From: Bin75 sp965212135
GTDB lineage: Bacteria; Nitrospirota; Nitrospiria; Nitrospirales; UBA8639
NCBI GenBank assembly: GCA_965212135.1
Contig: OZ243044.1
Location: 1,612,001 to 1,676,000, forward strand
Direction: 5' to 3'
Length of the DNA stretch: 64,000 nucleotides
Numbering within the stretch: position 1 is the first letter of the stretch; each line of letters opens with the position of its first letter. The notes beneath the pieces were generated by a model. The model was not told the origin of the DNA. It searched no databases and was given only the letters and a program-made list of their open reading frames with translations. Shown here in pieces: positions 1 through 8,901 of this stretch. The position numbers and the translations under genes are program-made.

Positions 1-665
1 GAGACACCAAACTCAAAGCCATGCGTCTGATACGTTGCCGTCGTGCTCTGGTCTTCAAACTCGCTGGTCCCAAGATACCGATAGCCGATCTGCGACCCGA
101 CCGCATCGGTGAAATCATAGGACAGCCCGACCAAGCCTTGATAGGCAAACACCGTGTCGTCGCCTTCCAGGTTAACCCGGTTCGAGAGAATCGTGACATC
201 AAGCTCAGCTTCGTGGAGCGCCACGCCAAGACCGAACCCGATGTAAGGATGAATCCCACCCCATGATTCATTGAAGACTTGCTCAGGTTTCAGGACATAC
301 CGGACATTGGACATGATCGTAATAGTCTTGATAGCCCCATTCGCATCTACCGACCCAGAGACCACGCCAGGGATCGTCCCCGACAGCCGACTCAGGTCCA
401 TGGAGCGATAGCCGACTTCCAGTTCGGTTTGCCAGCCCCTGCCCCAGTCCATCCCCACGGCGCCGACGACGCCAATGGTTGAATCAGCGTCCACTGTCCC
501 ACTGTCACCTTGGAGAAAGAGATTCTTGACATCCGACTCTGCCGACAACACATAGACTCCGCTCACGCTCATATAGGGACGAGCTTCCTCGGCGCTGGCC
601 GAACACGCCAGCCCCATCACCGTCAATACGACACCCACAAACGCACTGTACGCACCTGTACGCAT
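1..665 (-). CDS. Outer-membrane beta-barrel protein (3' end beyond window)
   Basis: Reading from ATG at 665, the protein starts with a signal peptide (MRTGAYSAFVGVVLTVMGLA, then CSASAEE) and continues with alternating short strands rich in Tyr, Gly and aromatic residues, such as YIGFGLGV, GLSYDF and QIGYRYLG, typical of the OMP_b-brl / OmpA-like eight-stranded barrel family. About 221 residues are visible and the gene runs off the left edge, probably only a few residues before its stop, since the visible end (HGFEFGVS) resembles a last barrel strand. An AAGGAG ribosome site lies six bases before the ATG. A perfect 7-bp hairpin (713-719/726-732) lies in the leader. A surface or porin-like role is inferred; the substrate is unknown. 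Confidence 0.75.
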   Translation of the reverse strand, partial: MRTGAYSAFVGVVLTVMGLACSASAEEARPYMSVSGVYVLSAESDVKNLFLQGDSGTVDADSTIGVVGAVGMDWGRGWQTELEVGYRSMDLSRLSGTIPGVVSGSVDANGAIKTITIMSNVRYVLKPEQVFNESWGGIHPYIGFGLGVALHEAELDVTILSNRVNLEGDDTVFAYQGLVGLSYDFTDAVGSQIGYRYLGTSEFEDQSTTATYQTHGFEFGV

Positions 666-927
666 TGCTCTTCTCCTTAGAAAAAAGTAAATGTGAAATG
701 AGCGCTACCCGACCCGGCAAAATGGTGCCGGGCCGTTGCTAACGCGACACAGGTGTGACGGTCCTGCTTATTTACCCATGCACAGGGAGCTACCCCGTAC
801 ATTTGGGTACTGCGGTTGTTGTATTGAGCAGGCGACCCGACAAACGGGAAACCTGCATCGCGTTAGCGGGTGAGAATATACAGCGATTAAACTTTTGATG
901 CAAGATAACGGGAGAAACCCGGACAGA

Positions 928-1845
928 CTAAAACGGCGTCTCCCCTTCGCGCAGTTTGGCGAGGGCTTGCTTGACGAATTCGGCATCCGGGCTGCCGGGT
1001 GTGAGACTGTTGTAGGCGGTGGCCCAGTATTCTTCGGTTTCGCGGGGCCGCTTGAGATACCACAGGGCCAGGCCCTTGTACCAGTTGACGCCCGGTTGAT
1101 TCGGCAAATCGGCCAGCACCAGGTCGAAATGCTCAAGAGCCGATTGGAACATTTCGGGATCGTCGAATGTGCGCTGGTCAATCATGATGACGCCCAGATT
1201 GTAATGGGCTTCATGATTACGGGGATCCAGTTCCAGCACCTTCCCATAGGCCTTGTTCGCTTCGTCAATTCGGTTCATGGCCATGTAGGAGCGGCCGGCC
1301 ATCATCTGGCCCTGTACGTCATCGGGGTTCTTTTTGAGTCTGGCTTCCAGCCTGGCCACCATGGCTGTGGGGTTCGGCGCCTGGGCGGCCATTCCGGCCT
1401 GGACGTTCACGAGCCGGTTGATGGTGCGCCATTGCAGAAAGCCGTAGATTCCCACCGACAACACCGCCACGACCAGCCCGGCCGCCATCGCCGAACCCCA
1501 CGCGCTTCCCGTGTGCCGCGCGTGTTCCGGCGCCGGCGCCCGGGGGGTCGCGGCACGGGCGTTGAGTCGGTCCAGAACTTCCAGCAGGCGCCGTTCATCG
1601 GTCGCCTGTAGTCGTTCATAATCCTCCTGTTCCAACCGGCCCTGTGCGAGTTCGACGTCGAGTTCCCGGAGTGATTGCCGCAGCACTTCCCGTTCAACGG
1701 AGAGATCGGCCCGTTCCTGATCGTCCTCGGCTTCCCGGGTCATCGGGTCGAACGTTGCGGGACGCTTCCGCCAAAAGGGCGAGGAGACGGCGGCCATCAC
1801 GCCGACGAGAAGCACGATGCACACGGTGAGAAACGCAGGTGACAC
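928..1845 (-). CDS. ccmI: Cytochrome c maturation protein CcmI (TPR, CycH-like)
   Basis: 305 residues starting at GTG 1845. An N-terminal membrane helix (about residues 5-23) is followed by a charged coiled-coil region, a second membrane helix (about 125-145) and a C-terminal TPR domain, the order seen in CcmI/CycH. Known members hold apocytochrome c by its C-terminal tail and pass it to the CcmF/H haem ligation complex in the periplasm. It is the last gene of the ccmABC..EFGHI operon, 36 bases after ccmH, which supports the assignment. TPR proteins diverge strongly, so the call rests partly on position. No clear ribosome site was seen at the GTG. Confidence 0.82.
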   Translation of the reverse strand: MSPAFLTVCIVLLVGVMAAVSSPFWRKRPATFDPMTREAEDDQERADLSVEREVLRQSLRELDVELAQGRLEQEDYERLQATDERRLLEVLDRLNARAATPRAPAPEHARHTGSAWGSAMAAGLVVAVLSVGIYGFLQWRTINRLVNVQAGMAAQAPNPTAMVARLEARLKKNPDDVQGQMMAGRSYMAMNRIDEANKAYGKVLELDPRNHEAHYNLGVIMIDQRTFDDPEMFQSALEHFDLVLADLPNQPGVNWYKGLALWYLKRPRETEEYWATAYNSLTPGSPDAEFVKQALAKLREGETPF

Positions 1846-1881
1846 GACGGTTGTTTCTTCAGGCGGGTGTGGCGTATGACA

Positions 1882-2349
1882 CTATGACGGCCCCAATTCC
1901 TGTTTGATTCGTCGTCGGGATGTTTCGTCGAGCGGAGGCGGCGCGTCCGGCCGGGAGGCCGGCGTTCGGGTCACCCACCCTTTGATCTCTCTCCACAACA
2001 AGGCTCCGCCGCCGAACAGCAACAGAAACGGGGCCAGCCAGATCAGCCAATGGATGCCGCGTTTCGGTGGTTCCATCCTGATATAATCGCCATACCGGCT
2101 TTGAAAATAGGCCCGGATGTCCTCGGCGGATTCGCCCCGCATCACGCGTTCTCGAATGGCATCCCGCATTTGCCGGGCCAATGGCGCGCCGGATTCCCAC
2201 ACGTTTTCAGTCTGGCAGACGGTGCATCGAAGCGTTTTGGCAATGTCGCGCACCTGTTCATCAGCGTCCGTTTCATCCACGACGCCGGCGAATCCCGCGT
2301 TCGGCAACGCGAAACAGAGCAGCATGATGATGGGGGCAAGACGCGGCAT
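1882..2349 (-). CDS. ccmH: Cytochrome c maturation thiol reductase CcmH
   Basis: 155 residues with a signal peptide (about 1-21), the family signature LRCTVCQ with Cys42 and Cys45, a three-helix bundle, and one C-terminal membrane helix (about 100-119). CcmH keeps the CXXCH thiols of apocytochrome c reduced and presents them for haem attachment together with CcmF, on the periplasmic side. Length and domain order match the short, single-domain CcmH found where CcmI is a separate protein. It begins three bases after the end of ccmG, so the two are probably translated from one message. Confidence 0.92.
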   Translation of the reverse strand: MPRLAPIIMLLCFALPNAGFAGVVDETDADEQVRDIAKTLRCTVCQTENVWESGAPLARQMRDAIRERVMRGESAEDIRAYFQSRYGDYIRMEPPKRGIHWLIWLAPFLLLFGGGALLWREIKGWVTRTPASRPDAPPPLDETSRRRIKQELGPS

Positions 2350-2352
2350 GGC

Positions 2353-2907
2353 TTACATGGAAAGGGTTGATCCGTTGAGCAACGGGGTCAGAACCTGTTG
2401 CGTGAGATGGGTGTAGGCGTCGCCGATGACGGGGCCGATCTGTTTATGGCGGATGATGCCGGCTTTGTCAATCACGAACGTTTCCGGTACGCCGTACACT
2501 CCAAACGCAATGGCCAGGGCGCCCGTGACGTCACGCATATGTGAAAAGCCGGACCCATGTTCGTGCAGATAGGCGCGGGCTTTTGCCGCCTCGTCCTGGT
2601 AGTTGATGCCCAGCATCACAACGTCCGGCCGGTCTTTGAATGCGTCCGACAACCTTAGCAGATTGTCATGCTCGACTTTGCATTCCCGGCACCAGGAGGC
2701 CCAAAAGTTCACCAGCATCACTTTGCCCGCGAACTGTTTGGAGGAAAGGGGTTCATCGGTTTCAACGTCCGGCCCTTCAAACAGGGGAGCCTGTGTGCCC
2801 ACCAGGACGGTTGGAATATGTTGCGGATCGCCCCACAGGCCCTGATACAACAACGCGAATAAGGCGACGAGCACGACGAGAATGGTGACGTGTGTGGCGC
2901 GAGTCAT
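2353..2907 (-). CDS. ccmG: Periplasmic thioredoxin CcmG/DsbE
   Basis: 184 residues: a signal anchor helix (about 7-25), then a thioredoxin fold with the active site WCREC (Cys73, Cys76) and the cis-proline loop at Pro141 (VPETF). CcmG proteins reduce CcmH or apocytochrome c directly, drawing electrons from a CcdA/DsbD-type membrane transporter; such a gene is present at 8902-9645. The active-site dipeptide RE is not the commonest (PT or PS) but acidic residues near the cysteines are typical of CcmG. Tightly packed between ccmF and ccmH. Confidence 0.92.
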   Translation of the reverse strand: MTRATHVTILVVLVALFALLYQGLWGDPQHIPTVLVGTQAPLFEGPDVETDEPLSSKQFAGKVMLVNFWASWCRECKVEHDNLLRLSDAFKDRPDVVMLGINYQDEAAKARAYLHEHGSGFSHMRDVTGALAIAFGVYGVPETFVIDKAGIIRHKQIGPVIGDAYTHLTQQVLTPLLNGSTLSM

Positions 2908-2943
2908 GAACCAACCGGCTTTCTCATCCTCCGCGCTCTTCCC

Positions 2944-4932
2944 TCATTGGGGACCGGGCGACGATACGGGGTCACGATGCATGAGTTCATCCCTGTGACG
3001 CGGTCGGAATATGTTGAGCAACACGCCGAGACCCATAATGCCGCCGCCGCCCCAGACCCAAAGGATCAGCGGATTGATGACGCCTCTGGCCACGGCCACG
3101 CCGTCGGGGGAGACGTCCGGCATGGTCAGAAAAATATGTCCCATGTTTTTTGAATAAATCGCGGATTCGGTCGTCGGTGTTTGCGAGGCGTCATACACGC
3201 GCTTCTGGGGCCGCAATCGGGTCAGCAGGGTGTTGCCTTCGTACACGTCAAACACGCCTTCCTGCGCGCTCCAGTTTTTCCCCCTGACTTCATGGATGCG
3301 TTCAAGTTTCACCCGGTACGCATCAAGTGCGAATTCATCCCCGACCCGCAGCGAGACCACTTTTTCCGTTTGATAGACCGTGGACGCGATAACGCCGATG
3401 ACCAGCACCAGGACGCCCACGTGGGTCACCAGCCCCGCGTAGCGGCGTTGGTTGGCGGTAAACGCCGAGAGCGCGCCTTTCAGAAGATGGCTCGACTCGC
3501 GCCGGGCGTACAGCGAGGCAATTTTGCCGAAGTCAATCACGATGGCCGAACCCGCAAAGCCCACGACAAACGTGCCGGCCAACGCAAAAGCGCTGTGAAT
3601 GCCGAACGCGAACAACGCGATGGTTGCCGCCAGGCCGATGGCCAGTGGAGGCAGAAAACTTTTCCGCAAGCTGGCCCTGGAGGCCTTGCGCCACGGAATG
3701 TAGGGGCCGACGCCCATGAGAAACAACAGGCCGAGCGCGATCGGCATGAAGACCGTGTTGTAATACGGAGGCCCGACGGTCACTTTCGCGCCCTTCCACG
3801 TTTCGATCATTAAAGGGTACAGGGTGCCGAGAAAGACGGTTGCCGCCGCGACCAGGAAAAATAAATTGTTGAAGAGAAAGACGGATTCCCGCGACACCAT
3901 GGAATCCATTTCAATCCGGCTTTTGAGCGTGTTGGCTCTGATGAGCAGCGAGCCAAAAGCCAGGCCGATGATCGTGGTCACAAAAATCAGAATATACAGT
4001 CCCCGTTCGGGGTCGGTCGCAAAGGTATGGACCGACGTGAGGACTCCGCTTCGCACCAGAAAGGTGCCGATGAGCGACAGCGAAAACGTCACAATGATCA
4101 GAAAGAGGTTCCACACTTTGAACATCTTGCGTTTTTCCTGCACCATCACCGAATGGAGGAACGCGGTGCCGACCAGCCACGGCATAAACGACGCATTCTC
4201 CACCGGGTCCCATCCCCAGTAGCCTCCCCAGCCCAATTCATAGTAGGCCCAGTAGCCGCCCAGAAGAATCCCGGTGGTCAGGCACAGCCAGGCGAAGATG
4301 GTCCACCGTTGGGTGACCTTGATCCATTCTTCTCCGAGTCGCCCGGATAACAACGCCGCCATGGCAAAGGAAAAGGGAATCGAGAATCCGACGTACCCCA
4401 TGTACAACATGGGGGGATGCAGAACCATGGCCGGGTCCTGTAGCAGCGGGTTGAGGTCTTTGCCGTCCGGCGGGGCGGGGATGAGCCGGTCAAACGGGCT
4501 TGAGAGAAAAAGAATCAGGATCAGAAACCCGAAAATGATCAGGCATTCCACGCCGATCAGGTACGGCATGATGGTCGGTTGAGTGCGCCAGTGCAGCCAT
4601 ACCGCGACCGTGCTGAACGCGGACAGAATAAATACCCACAACAGGAGCGAGCCTTCATGCCCGCCCCAGACGGCGGCGATGGTGTAGAACAGGGGCAGCT
4701 GCGAATTGGACGTGGCCGCGACGTAATGGACGGAAAAATCCCGTGCCAGAAAGCTGTAGATCAGGGACGCCATGCCGACGGCCAGGAGCATAAAAATCAT
4801 GGTCACGGCCATGCGTCCGACGCGCACCCAGTCCGTGCGGCGAGTCGTGAGCGCCAGCACGGAGGCGACCATGCCGAAGACGGACAGGACCAACGCGATG
4901 ACAACGGAAAAATGTCCGATTTCAATGATCAT
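2944..4932 (-). CDS. ccmF: Haem lyase subunit CcmF
   Basis: 662 residues with about 14-15 hydrophobic segments. The WWD haem-handling motif lies at about 234-252 (GWGGYWGWDPVE) and flanking conserved segments such as HEGSLLLW (about 92-99) and HPPMLYMGY (about 172-180) are present; their histidines are the expected haem ligands. CcmF receives holo-CcmE and, with CcmH/I, joins haem to the CXXCH cysteines of apocytochromes. A periplasmic domain near the C terminus (about 515-615) also fits the family, as does the total length. It lies 22 bases downstream of ccmE in the ccm operon. Confidence 0.96.
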   Translation of the reverse strand: MIIEIGHFSVVIALVLSVFGMVASVLALTTRRTDWVRVGRMAVTMIFMLLAVGMASLIYSFLARDFSVHYVAATSNSQLPLFYTIAAVWGGHEGSLLLWVFILSAFSTVAVWLHWRTQPTIMPYLIGVECLIIFGFLILILFLSSPFDRLIPAPPDGKDLNPLLQDPAMVLHPPMLYMGYVGFSIPFSFAMAALLSGRLGEEWIKVTQRWTIFAWLCLTTGILLGGYWAYYELGWGGYWGWDPVENASFMPWLVGTAFLHSVMVQEKRKMFKVWNLFLIIVTFSLSLIGTFLVRSGVLTSVHTFATDPERGLYILIFVTTIIGLAFGSLLIRANTLKSRIEMDSMVSRESVFLFNNLFFLVAAATVFLGTLYPLMIETWKGAKVTVGPPYYNTVFMPIALGLLFLMGVGPYIPWRKASRASLRKSFLPPLAIGLAATIALFAFGIHSAFALAGTFVVGFAGSAIVIDFGKIASLYARRESSHLLKGALSAFTANQRRYAGLVTHVGVLVLVIGVIASTVYQTEKVVSLRVGDEFALDAYRVKLERIHEVRGKNWSAQEGVFDVYEGNTLLTRLRPQKRVYDASQTPTTESAIYSKNMGHIFLTMPDVSPDGVAVARGVINPLILWVWGGGGIMGLGVLLNIFRPRHRDELMHRDPVSSPGPQ

Positions 4933-4954
4933 GCAATGCTTGCCGGCCGGTGCG

Positions 4955-5410
4955 TTATTGCACCAGCGATTTCATAAAGTCCTTGCGGGGCAATTTCACG
5001 CCCGCGCGTTTGAGTTCAATGGGCATATAGTCTTCGGAATGTTTGGCCATGATGAAGTTGGATTTGAATTGCCGCCGGTCGGTCCAATGCCCTTCCACCA
5101 CGGCGCCCTGTCCTTCTTTGAACAGGTCCGGGGGGATGCCGTCAAACGTCACGGGAATCGTGGCTTCCCCATCGGTCAGCGCAAACGTCATGCCCAGCCT
5201 GTCGGGCCAGGTTTTCATGCTGCCCTTCACCACCATGCCCCCCACGCGCACCTTCTTCTCATAATAGTCGGGGGCAAAGGCCGTGACTTCGGACGGGGTA
5301 AAAAAGTACACCAGGTTGTCCCCGAAATTTCCGAGGGCGAGCCAGGCCAGGGCGCCTCCCGTCACCAGGATACTGACCGCCGCCCCGATTTTTTTCTGGT
5401 TGACGCCCAT
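4955..5410 (-). CDS. ccmE: Haem chaperone CcmE
   Basis: 151 residues: one N-terminal membrane helix (about 8-27), then an OB-fold beta-barrel. The covalent haem-binding motif H-x3-Y is intact as KHSEDY, with His124 and Tyr128, followed by the short flexible tail. CcmE takes haem from CcmC in the periplasm and carries it to CcmF. The start ATG at 5410 directly follows the upstream ccmE/D-like gene. Length matches the family (about 140-160 residues). This is the only one of the two OB-fold proteins in this operon that keeps the haem histidine. Confidence 0.95.
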   Translation of the reverse strand: MGVNQKKIGAAVSILVTGGALAWLALGNFGDNLVYFFTPSEVTAFAPDYYEKKVRVGGMVVKGSMKTWPDRLGMTFALTDGEATIPVTFDGIPPDLFKEGQGAVVEGHWTDRRQFKSNFIMAKHSEDYMPIELKRAGVKLPRKDFMKSLVQ

Positions 5411-5416
5411 CGCGTG

Positions 5417-5902
5417 TCAGTCCTCTTGATACAGCGTGGAGGCTTTCATGTCTTCGTAGAGCAGGCTCACTCGCCGGCTCATGAAAAACAGAAAGATGGC
5501 CAGCGGCAAGAGGCCGACGGCGTAGGCGCCGGTCACAAATCCATAATTCGGAACGATGCCGATGTCCCGTGCCTTGAAGACGCGTTCCGAGGCATTCCAC
5601 GTCCCGGTCACGATCAGGCGTTTGAATTCCCGAAGATTATCGGGCGGCGGGCCTTGATAATGTACGGGCAGAGACGCGTCTTCTCCTATCAACGTGAATG
5701 CGGCTTCACCCGCTTCCACGCGACCCGTCAAGGTGCCGCGTTGCACCATGCCGGCGACTCGAATGGTCCCCGCCGGCGCCTCGTTCATGACCTCGCGCGG
5801 GGCAAAACTGGCGAGGGTGTCCCGATAGTGATGACCGGCGAACACGACAAAGCCTGCCGCGACAATGAGTACGCCGCCCCATCGGACGTACAGCGTGTTC
5901 AT
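5417..5902 (-). CDS. CcmE-like OB-fold protein fused to a CcmD-like C-terminal helix
   Basis: 161 residues at the position where ccmD normally sits, between ccmC and ccmE. An N-terminal membrane helix (about 9-24) precedes a domain that follows the CcmE OB-fold strand pattern (IRVAGMVQRGTL, PVHYQGPPPD, VTGTWN), but the residue aligned with the haem-linked histidine is Asp113 and there is no partner tyrosine. A second membrane helix (about 121-141) ends in RRVSLLYEDM, like the helix and basic, heptad-like tail of CcmD. CcmD releases holo-CcmE from CcmC. I infer a fused, haem-free CcmE paralogue doing the CcmD job. The ATG overlaps the ccmC stop by four bases. Confidence 0.7.
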   Translation of the reverse strand: MNTLYVRWGGVLIVAAGFVVFAGHHYRDTLASFAPREVMNEAPAGTIRVAGMVQRGTLTGRVEAGEAAFTLIGEDASLPVHYQGPPPDNLREFKRLIVTGTWNASERVFKARDIGIVPNYGFVTGAYAVGLLPLAIFLFFMSRRVSLLYEDMKASTLYQED

Positions 5903-6627
5903 GACTCGAATTTCGACGCGTGAAACCGGCTTAAGAGGCGTCCCTTTTTGGCGTCAAGCAAATGGTTGAGATACAGGAGTTGCGTGCGGACCATCAGCAT
6001 ATAGGCGAAGAGCAGGGACATGCCGAGGCTCATTACCACCAACGGTGTCAGGAGGCCCGACGTCATGCTCACCCCGCGCAGAGAAATGGATTGTGGTTGG
6101 TGAAGCGTGCGCCACCATTCCACGGAAAAATGAATAATCGGGAGATCAACGAACCCGATAATGGCCAGAACGGCTCCGTAGCGGGCCTGCTTGTCCGGAT
6201 CGTCAAGAAACGTGCGAAGCATCAAATAGCCCAGCAAAATGAAGAGTAACACCGTAAACGACGTCAGGCGAGCGTCCCACGTCCACCAGGTGTCCCAGGT
6301 GGGTTTGCCCCAGATCATCCCGGTCAACAGCGCCAGCGTGGTAAAGCATGCGCCGAGGGCCGCGACGGCGTGACACATGTTGTCAACGACCGTGTCCCGT
6401 TTCCACAAATACCACATGCTGCCTCCCGCCAACACGGTATAGGCCAGCAGCGACGTATGGGCGAGGGGAACGTGAATATACATAATCCTCACGACGTCGC
6501 CCTGGTAGTAATCGGGCGGGGAACCGATGAGTCCGAGGTACAGCCCGACCAGGAGGCACAGGGCCGCTCCGCCGCCAACCCAGCCTTGAAACCGCCGGAC
6601 TTTTCGAATCACCCGATGAATGGTCAT
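5899..6627 (-). CDS. ccmC: Haem handling membrane protein CcmC
   Basis: 242 residues with six membrane helices. The WWD signature is present (about 111-119, WDTWWTWDARLTS) together with the two expected axial haem histidines, His52 (IHVP) and His176 (LHQP). CcmC binds haem at the periplasmic face and loads it onto CcmE, working with CcmA and CcmB, whose ATPase activity releases holo-CcmE. It is the third gene of the operon, two bases after ccmB, and its stop overlaps the next start, indicating translational coupling. Confidence 0.96.
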   Translation of the reverse strand: MTIHRVIRKVRRFQGWVGGGAALCLLVGLYLGLIGSPPDYYQGDVVRIMYIHVPLAHTSLLAYTVLAGGSMWYLWKRDTVVDNMCHAVAALGACFTTLALLTGMIWGKPTWDTWWTWDARLTSFTVLLFILLGYLMLRTFLDDPDKQARYGAVLAIIGFVDLPIIHFSVEWWRTLHQPQSISLRGVSMTSGLLTPLVVMSLGMSLLFAYMLMVRTQLLYLNHLLDAKKGRLLSRFHASKFES

Positions 6628-6629
6628 CG

Positions 6630-7307
6630 TCAGGCATCCATCACAAATTCAAACATCCAAAAAGACACGATCGTCAGCACCACGTCGAAAATGGTGAGGA
6701 GTTCCAGCCATTGCCCGTAGAGGGTCAGGGGATCTCCGTTGAGGGCCCCTTTCGTGGCTTCCACCGCCGCGATGATCACGGGGATCACCACGGGAAGGAG
6801 GAGGATGGGCAGCATCACTTCGCGTGCCCGGCTTTGGACGGTCAGGGCCGAAAAGAGCGTTCCCACGGCGGCCAGTCCCACGGTTGCCAACAAAAATATT
6901 ACCAGAAGGAGTGAAATCTCTTCAACGACGTCCAAATTGAAAAAGACGACAAACATGGGGAATAACAGGATTTCCGCCACAAACATAAAGGTAAAATTGG
7001 CCGCGACTTTTCCAAGATAGAGCGCGCCCTTGGACCCCGGCGACAGTTGGAGGGCTTCCAGGCAGTCGTTCTGCAATTCGGCGGAAAACGACTTGCCCAG
7101 ACCGATAATCCCGGTAAACGCAAAGGCGACCCAGATCATGCCGGCAATGACGTCGTGCGCGGTTTGCCGGTCCATCGAGAAACTCACGCTGAAAATCACA
7201 ATCACGATGAGGGCAAAAAACACCATGGAGGAAATCGTCTCGCGGCTTCGCAGCTCGGTGACCAGGTCCTTCCACACCATCCAGCGGATGACGTTAAACA
7301 GGGTCAT
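6630..7307 (-). CDS. ccmB: ABC permease CcmB
   Basis: About 225 residues with six hydrophobic segments. I place the start at ATG 7307 (MTLFNVIRWMVWKDL), because this matches the usual amphipathic N terminus and gives a 14-base overlap with ccmA; a start at 7400 would add 31 basic, proline-rich residues unlike the family. CcmB is the membrane partner of the CcmA ATPase in the complex that frees haem-loaded CcmE from CcmC. It reads in order with ccmA upstream and ccmC downstream. Confidence 0.93.
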   Translation of the reverse strand: MTLFNVIRWMVWKDLVTELRSRETISSMVFFALIVIVIFSVSFSMDRQTAHDVIAGMIWVAFAFTGIIGLGKSFSAELQNDCLEALQLSPGSKGALYLGKVAANFTFMFVAEILLFPMFVVFFNLDVVEEISLLLVIFLLATVGLAAVGTLFSALTVQSRAREVMLPILLLPVVIPVIIAAVEATKGALNGDPLTLYGQWLELLTIFDVVLTIVSFWMFEFVMDA

Positions 7308-7968
7308 CTGATTGAAGATCCTCAAGCGTGATTTCCTGGAGCGTCCCTTGCCGCAGCCTGCCGGCTCGCGTGGTAATGGGACGGGCTTTCTCCCGGTCAT
7401 GGGTCGCCATCATCACGGCGCCGTGGTCGGACAACCGTTCCCTGATATAGTCGCGCATGATCTCGGTCCCGGCGGTATCCAGTGCGGCAAACGGCTCATC
7501 CAGCAGTAAAATTCCGGGTTGTGCCAGCATGATTTTGGCGAGCGCCAGCCGTTTCTGCATCCCGGCGGAATAGTGCCGCACTTTCATCCCGGCAAAGGCT
7601 CCAATTTGGACACGGTCCAGCGCCCGTTTGATGTCGCGGTCCGTCAGTCTGGCGCCGCGTAACGCCAGGGCAAACGCGAGATTTTCTTTGGCGTTCAAAT
7701 CATCGTACAAATGCGTGCCATGCGCCAAAAACATGAGGTGTGCTCTCACGGCTTCTTTGTCTTTGACCCCGTTCATGCCGAGAATTTCATAGCGCCCTTC
7801 ACTGGGCCGTTGAAGCGTGGCCAGGATTTTGAGCAACGTGGTTTTGCCGGCCCCGTTGGGGCCAAACAGGGTAAAACATTCGCCCCGGGCAATGGTCAGG
7901 TTCACGTTGTGTAAAACCTGATAATGCCCATAGGCCTTGCCAAGCTGTTGACAGGATATAGCCGTCAT
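7294..7968 (-). CDS. ccmA: ABC ATPase CcmA
   Basis: 224 residues with Walker A at 36-44 (GPNGAGKTT), a degenerate ABC signature at about 133-137 (YSAGM) and Walker B at 154-159 (LLLDEP). The signature YSAGM-Q-R instead of LSGGQ is usual for CcmA. With CcmB it hydrolyses ATP to release holo-CcmE from CcmC/CcmD on the other side of the membrane. It is the first gene of the nine-gene ccm operon; its promoter should lie in the 7969-8263 divergent region. Confidence 0.95.
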   Translation of the reverse strand: MTAISCQQLGKAYGHYQVLHNVNLTIARGECFTLFGPNGAGKTTLLKILATLQRPSEGRYEILGMNGVKDKEAVRAHLMFLAHGTHLYDDLNAKENLAFALALRGARLTDRDIKRALDRVQIGAFAGMKVRHYSAGMQKRLALAKIMLAQPGILLLDEPFAALDTAGTEIMRDYIRERLSDHGAVMMATHDREKARPITTRAGRLRQGTLQEITLEDLQSDDPV

Positions 7969-8263
7969 GAGATCTGCGACCCTGTTGACTGCCGTTGAAC
8001 GGGAAAGTCGGTCAAAGTGACGTCGAATCGGCTGGTTGACGGGGTGACGTGAATCGTCTTTGTTCCTACTTTGGCGCCGTTGTTGTCTCGACTACGCAAT
8101 ATACTGGCTGGCCGGCCTCATGTCCACTCAAGACGCCTTGCGGGACGGTTCGGCGCCACGGTTCCTGTTGACGGTATTGGGAAGCCCTGACTAAGATGCC
8201 TAATCATCCCGTATCGGAACACATCAAACAATCAAACGGGTTCAGTGTATAATAATCAGGCCG
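7969..8263. promoter_or_regulatory. Divergent intergenic region between ccmA and the tlpA-like gene
   Basis: 295 bases with no plausible gene. It must hold the start signals for both the ccm operon and the rightward thioredoxin gene. A good -10 hexamer TATAAT lies at 8248-8253, only 11 bases before the ATG at 8264, so that transcript would be nearly leaderless; I see no convincing -35 partner. No operator, riboswitch or repeat was recognised here. Confidence 0.4.
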
Positions 8264-8890
8264 ATGACCACAGTGATTCCGCGTGGCAATAAGGTGGACG
8301 CAAGGGAGGCAACCGTCGGGAAACGTTTCCGGGCCGGTGTGTTCTGTTGTCTGGGGGTTGGGGGTATGTTGCTGGGCGTGGCCTGTGACGCGGGGTATTC
8401 AGACGGGCTTCAAGAAGAAGGTCCCGGGCCATCCGCCGCCTTCCGTCAATCGCGGCCGGACATTGGGGCCTTGGCGCCTGATTTTCGACTCATTGATTTG
8501 GAAGGAACGTGGCAGGCCCTTCCGGACTATAAAGGCGAGGTCGTACTCCTCAACTTTTGGGCGACGTGGTGCGGCCCGTGTCTCGTTGAAATGCCGAGCA
8601 TGGAAAACCTGTATCGGGATCTCAAAACAGAAGGGTTTGAAATTCTCGCGGTTTCTTCCGACCCTCAAGGGCGCGCGGTGACGCGGCCGTTTGTGGAATC
8701 CAACGGGTTGACCTTTCCGGTCCTGCATGATTCGGACTACCGAGTGAGCGGGCGGTATGGGGTCCGAACGCTTCCCATGAGCTTCTTGATTGATCGAAAC
8801 GGGACGGTGACCCATCGAGTGTTTGGGGCGCGTGACTGGAATAGCCCGGAGGCGCGAACGCTGATTCACACCCTCCTTCACGATTCGTAA
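8264..8890 (+). CDS. TlpA/ResA-like thioredoxin lipoprotein
   Basis: 208 residues. A hydrophobic stretch ends in the lipobox LGVAC with Cys41, so the protein is probably a lipoprotein, followed by a linker and a redoxin domain with active site WCGPC (Cys103, Cys106) and cis-proline Pro171 (TLPMSFL). Proteins of this kind reduce disulfides outside the cytoplasm, often in apocytochrome c or CcmG. The next gene, 11 bases on, is a CcdA-type electron transporter, its likely reductant source; divergence from the ccm operon points to the same pathway. The N terminus before the hydrophobic segment is long (about 24 residues), so the true start could be internal. Confidence 0.85.
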   Translation: MTTVIPRGNKVDAREATVGKRFRAGVFCCLGVGGMLLGVACDAGYSDGLQEEGPGPSAAFRQSRPDIGALAPDFRLIDLEGTWQALPDYKGEVVLLNFWATWCGPCLVEMPSMENLYRDLKTEGFEILAVSSDPQGRAVTRPFVESNGLTFPVLHDSDYRVSGRYGVRTLPMSFLIDRNGTVTHRVFGARDWNSPEARTLIHTLLHDS

Positions 8891-8901
8891 GGTGACGGTC
8901 A

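Noticed and set aside
4772..5923. Plus-strand open frame opposite ccmE and the ccmF start
   Set aside because: His/Gly/Arg-rich antisense translation; the minus-strand genes are certain.
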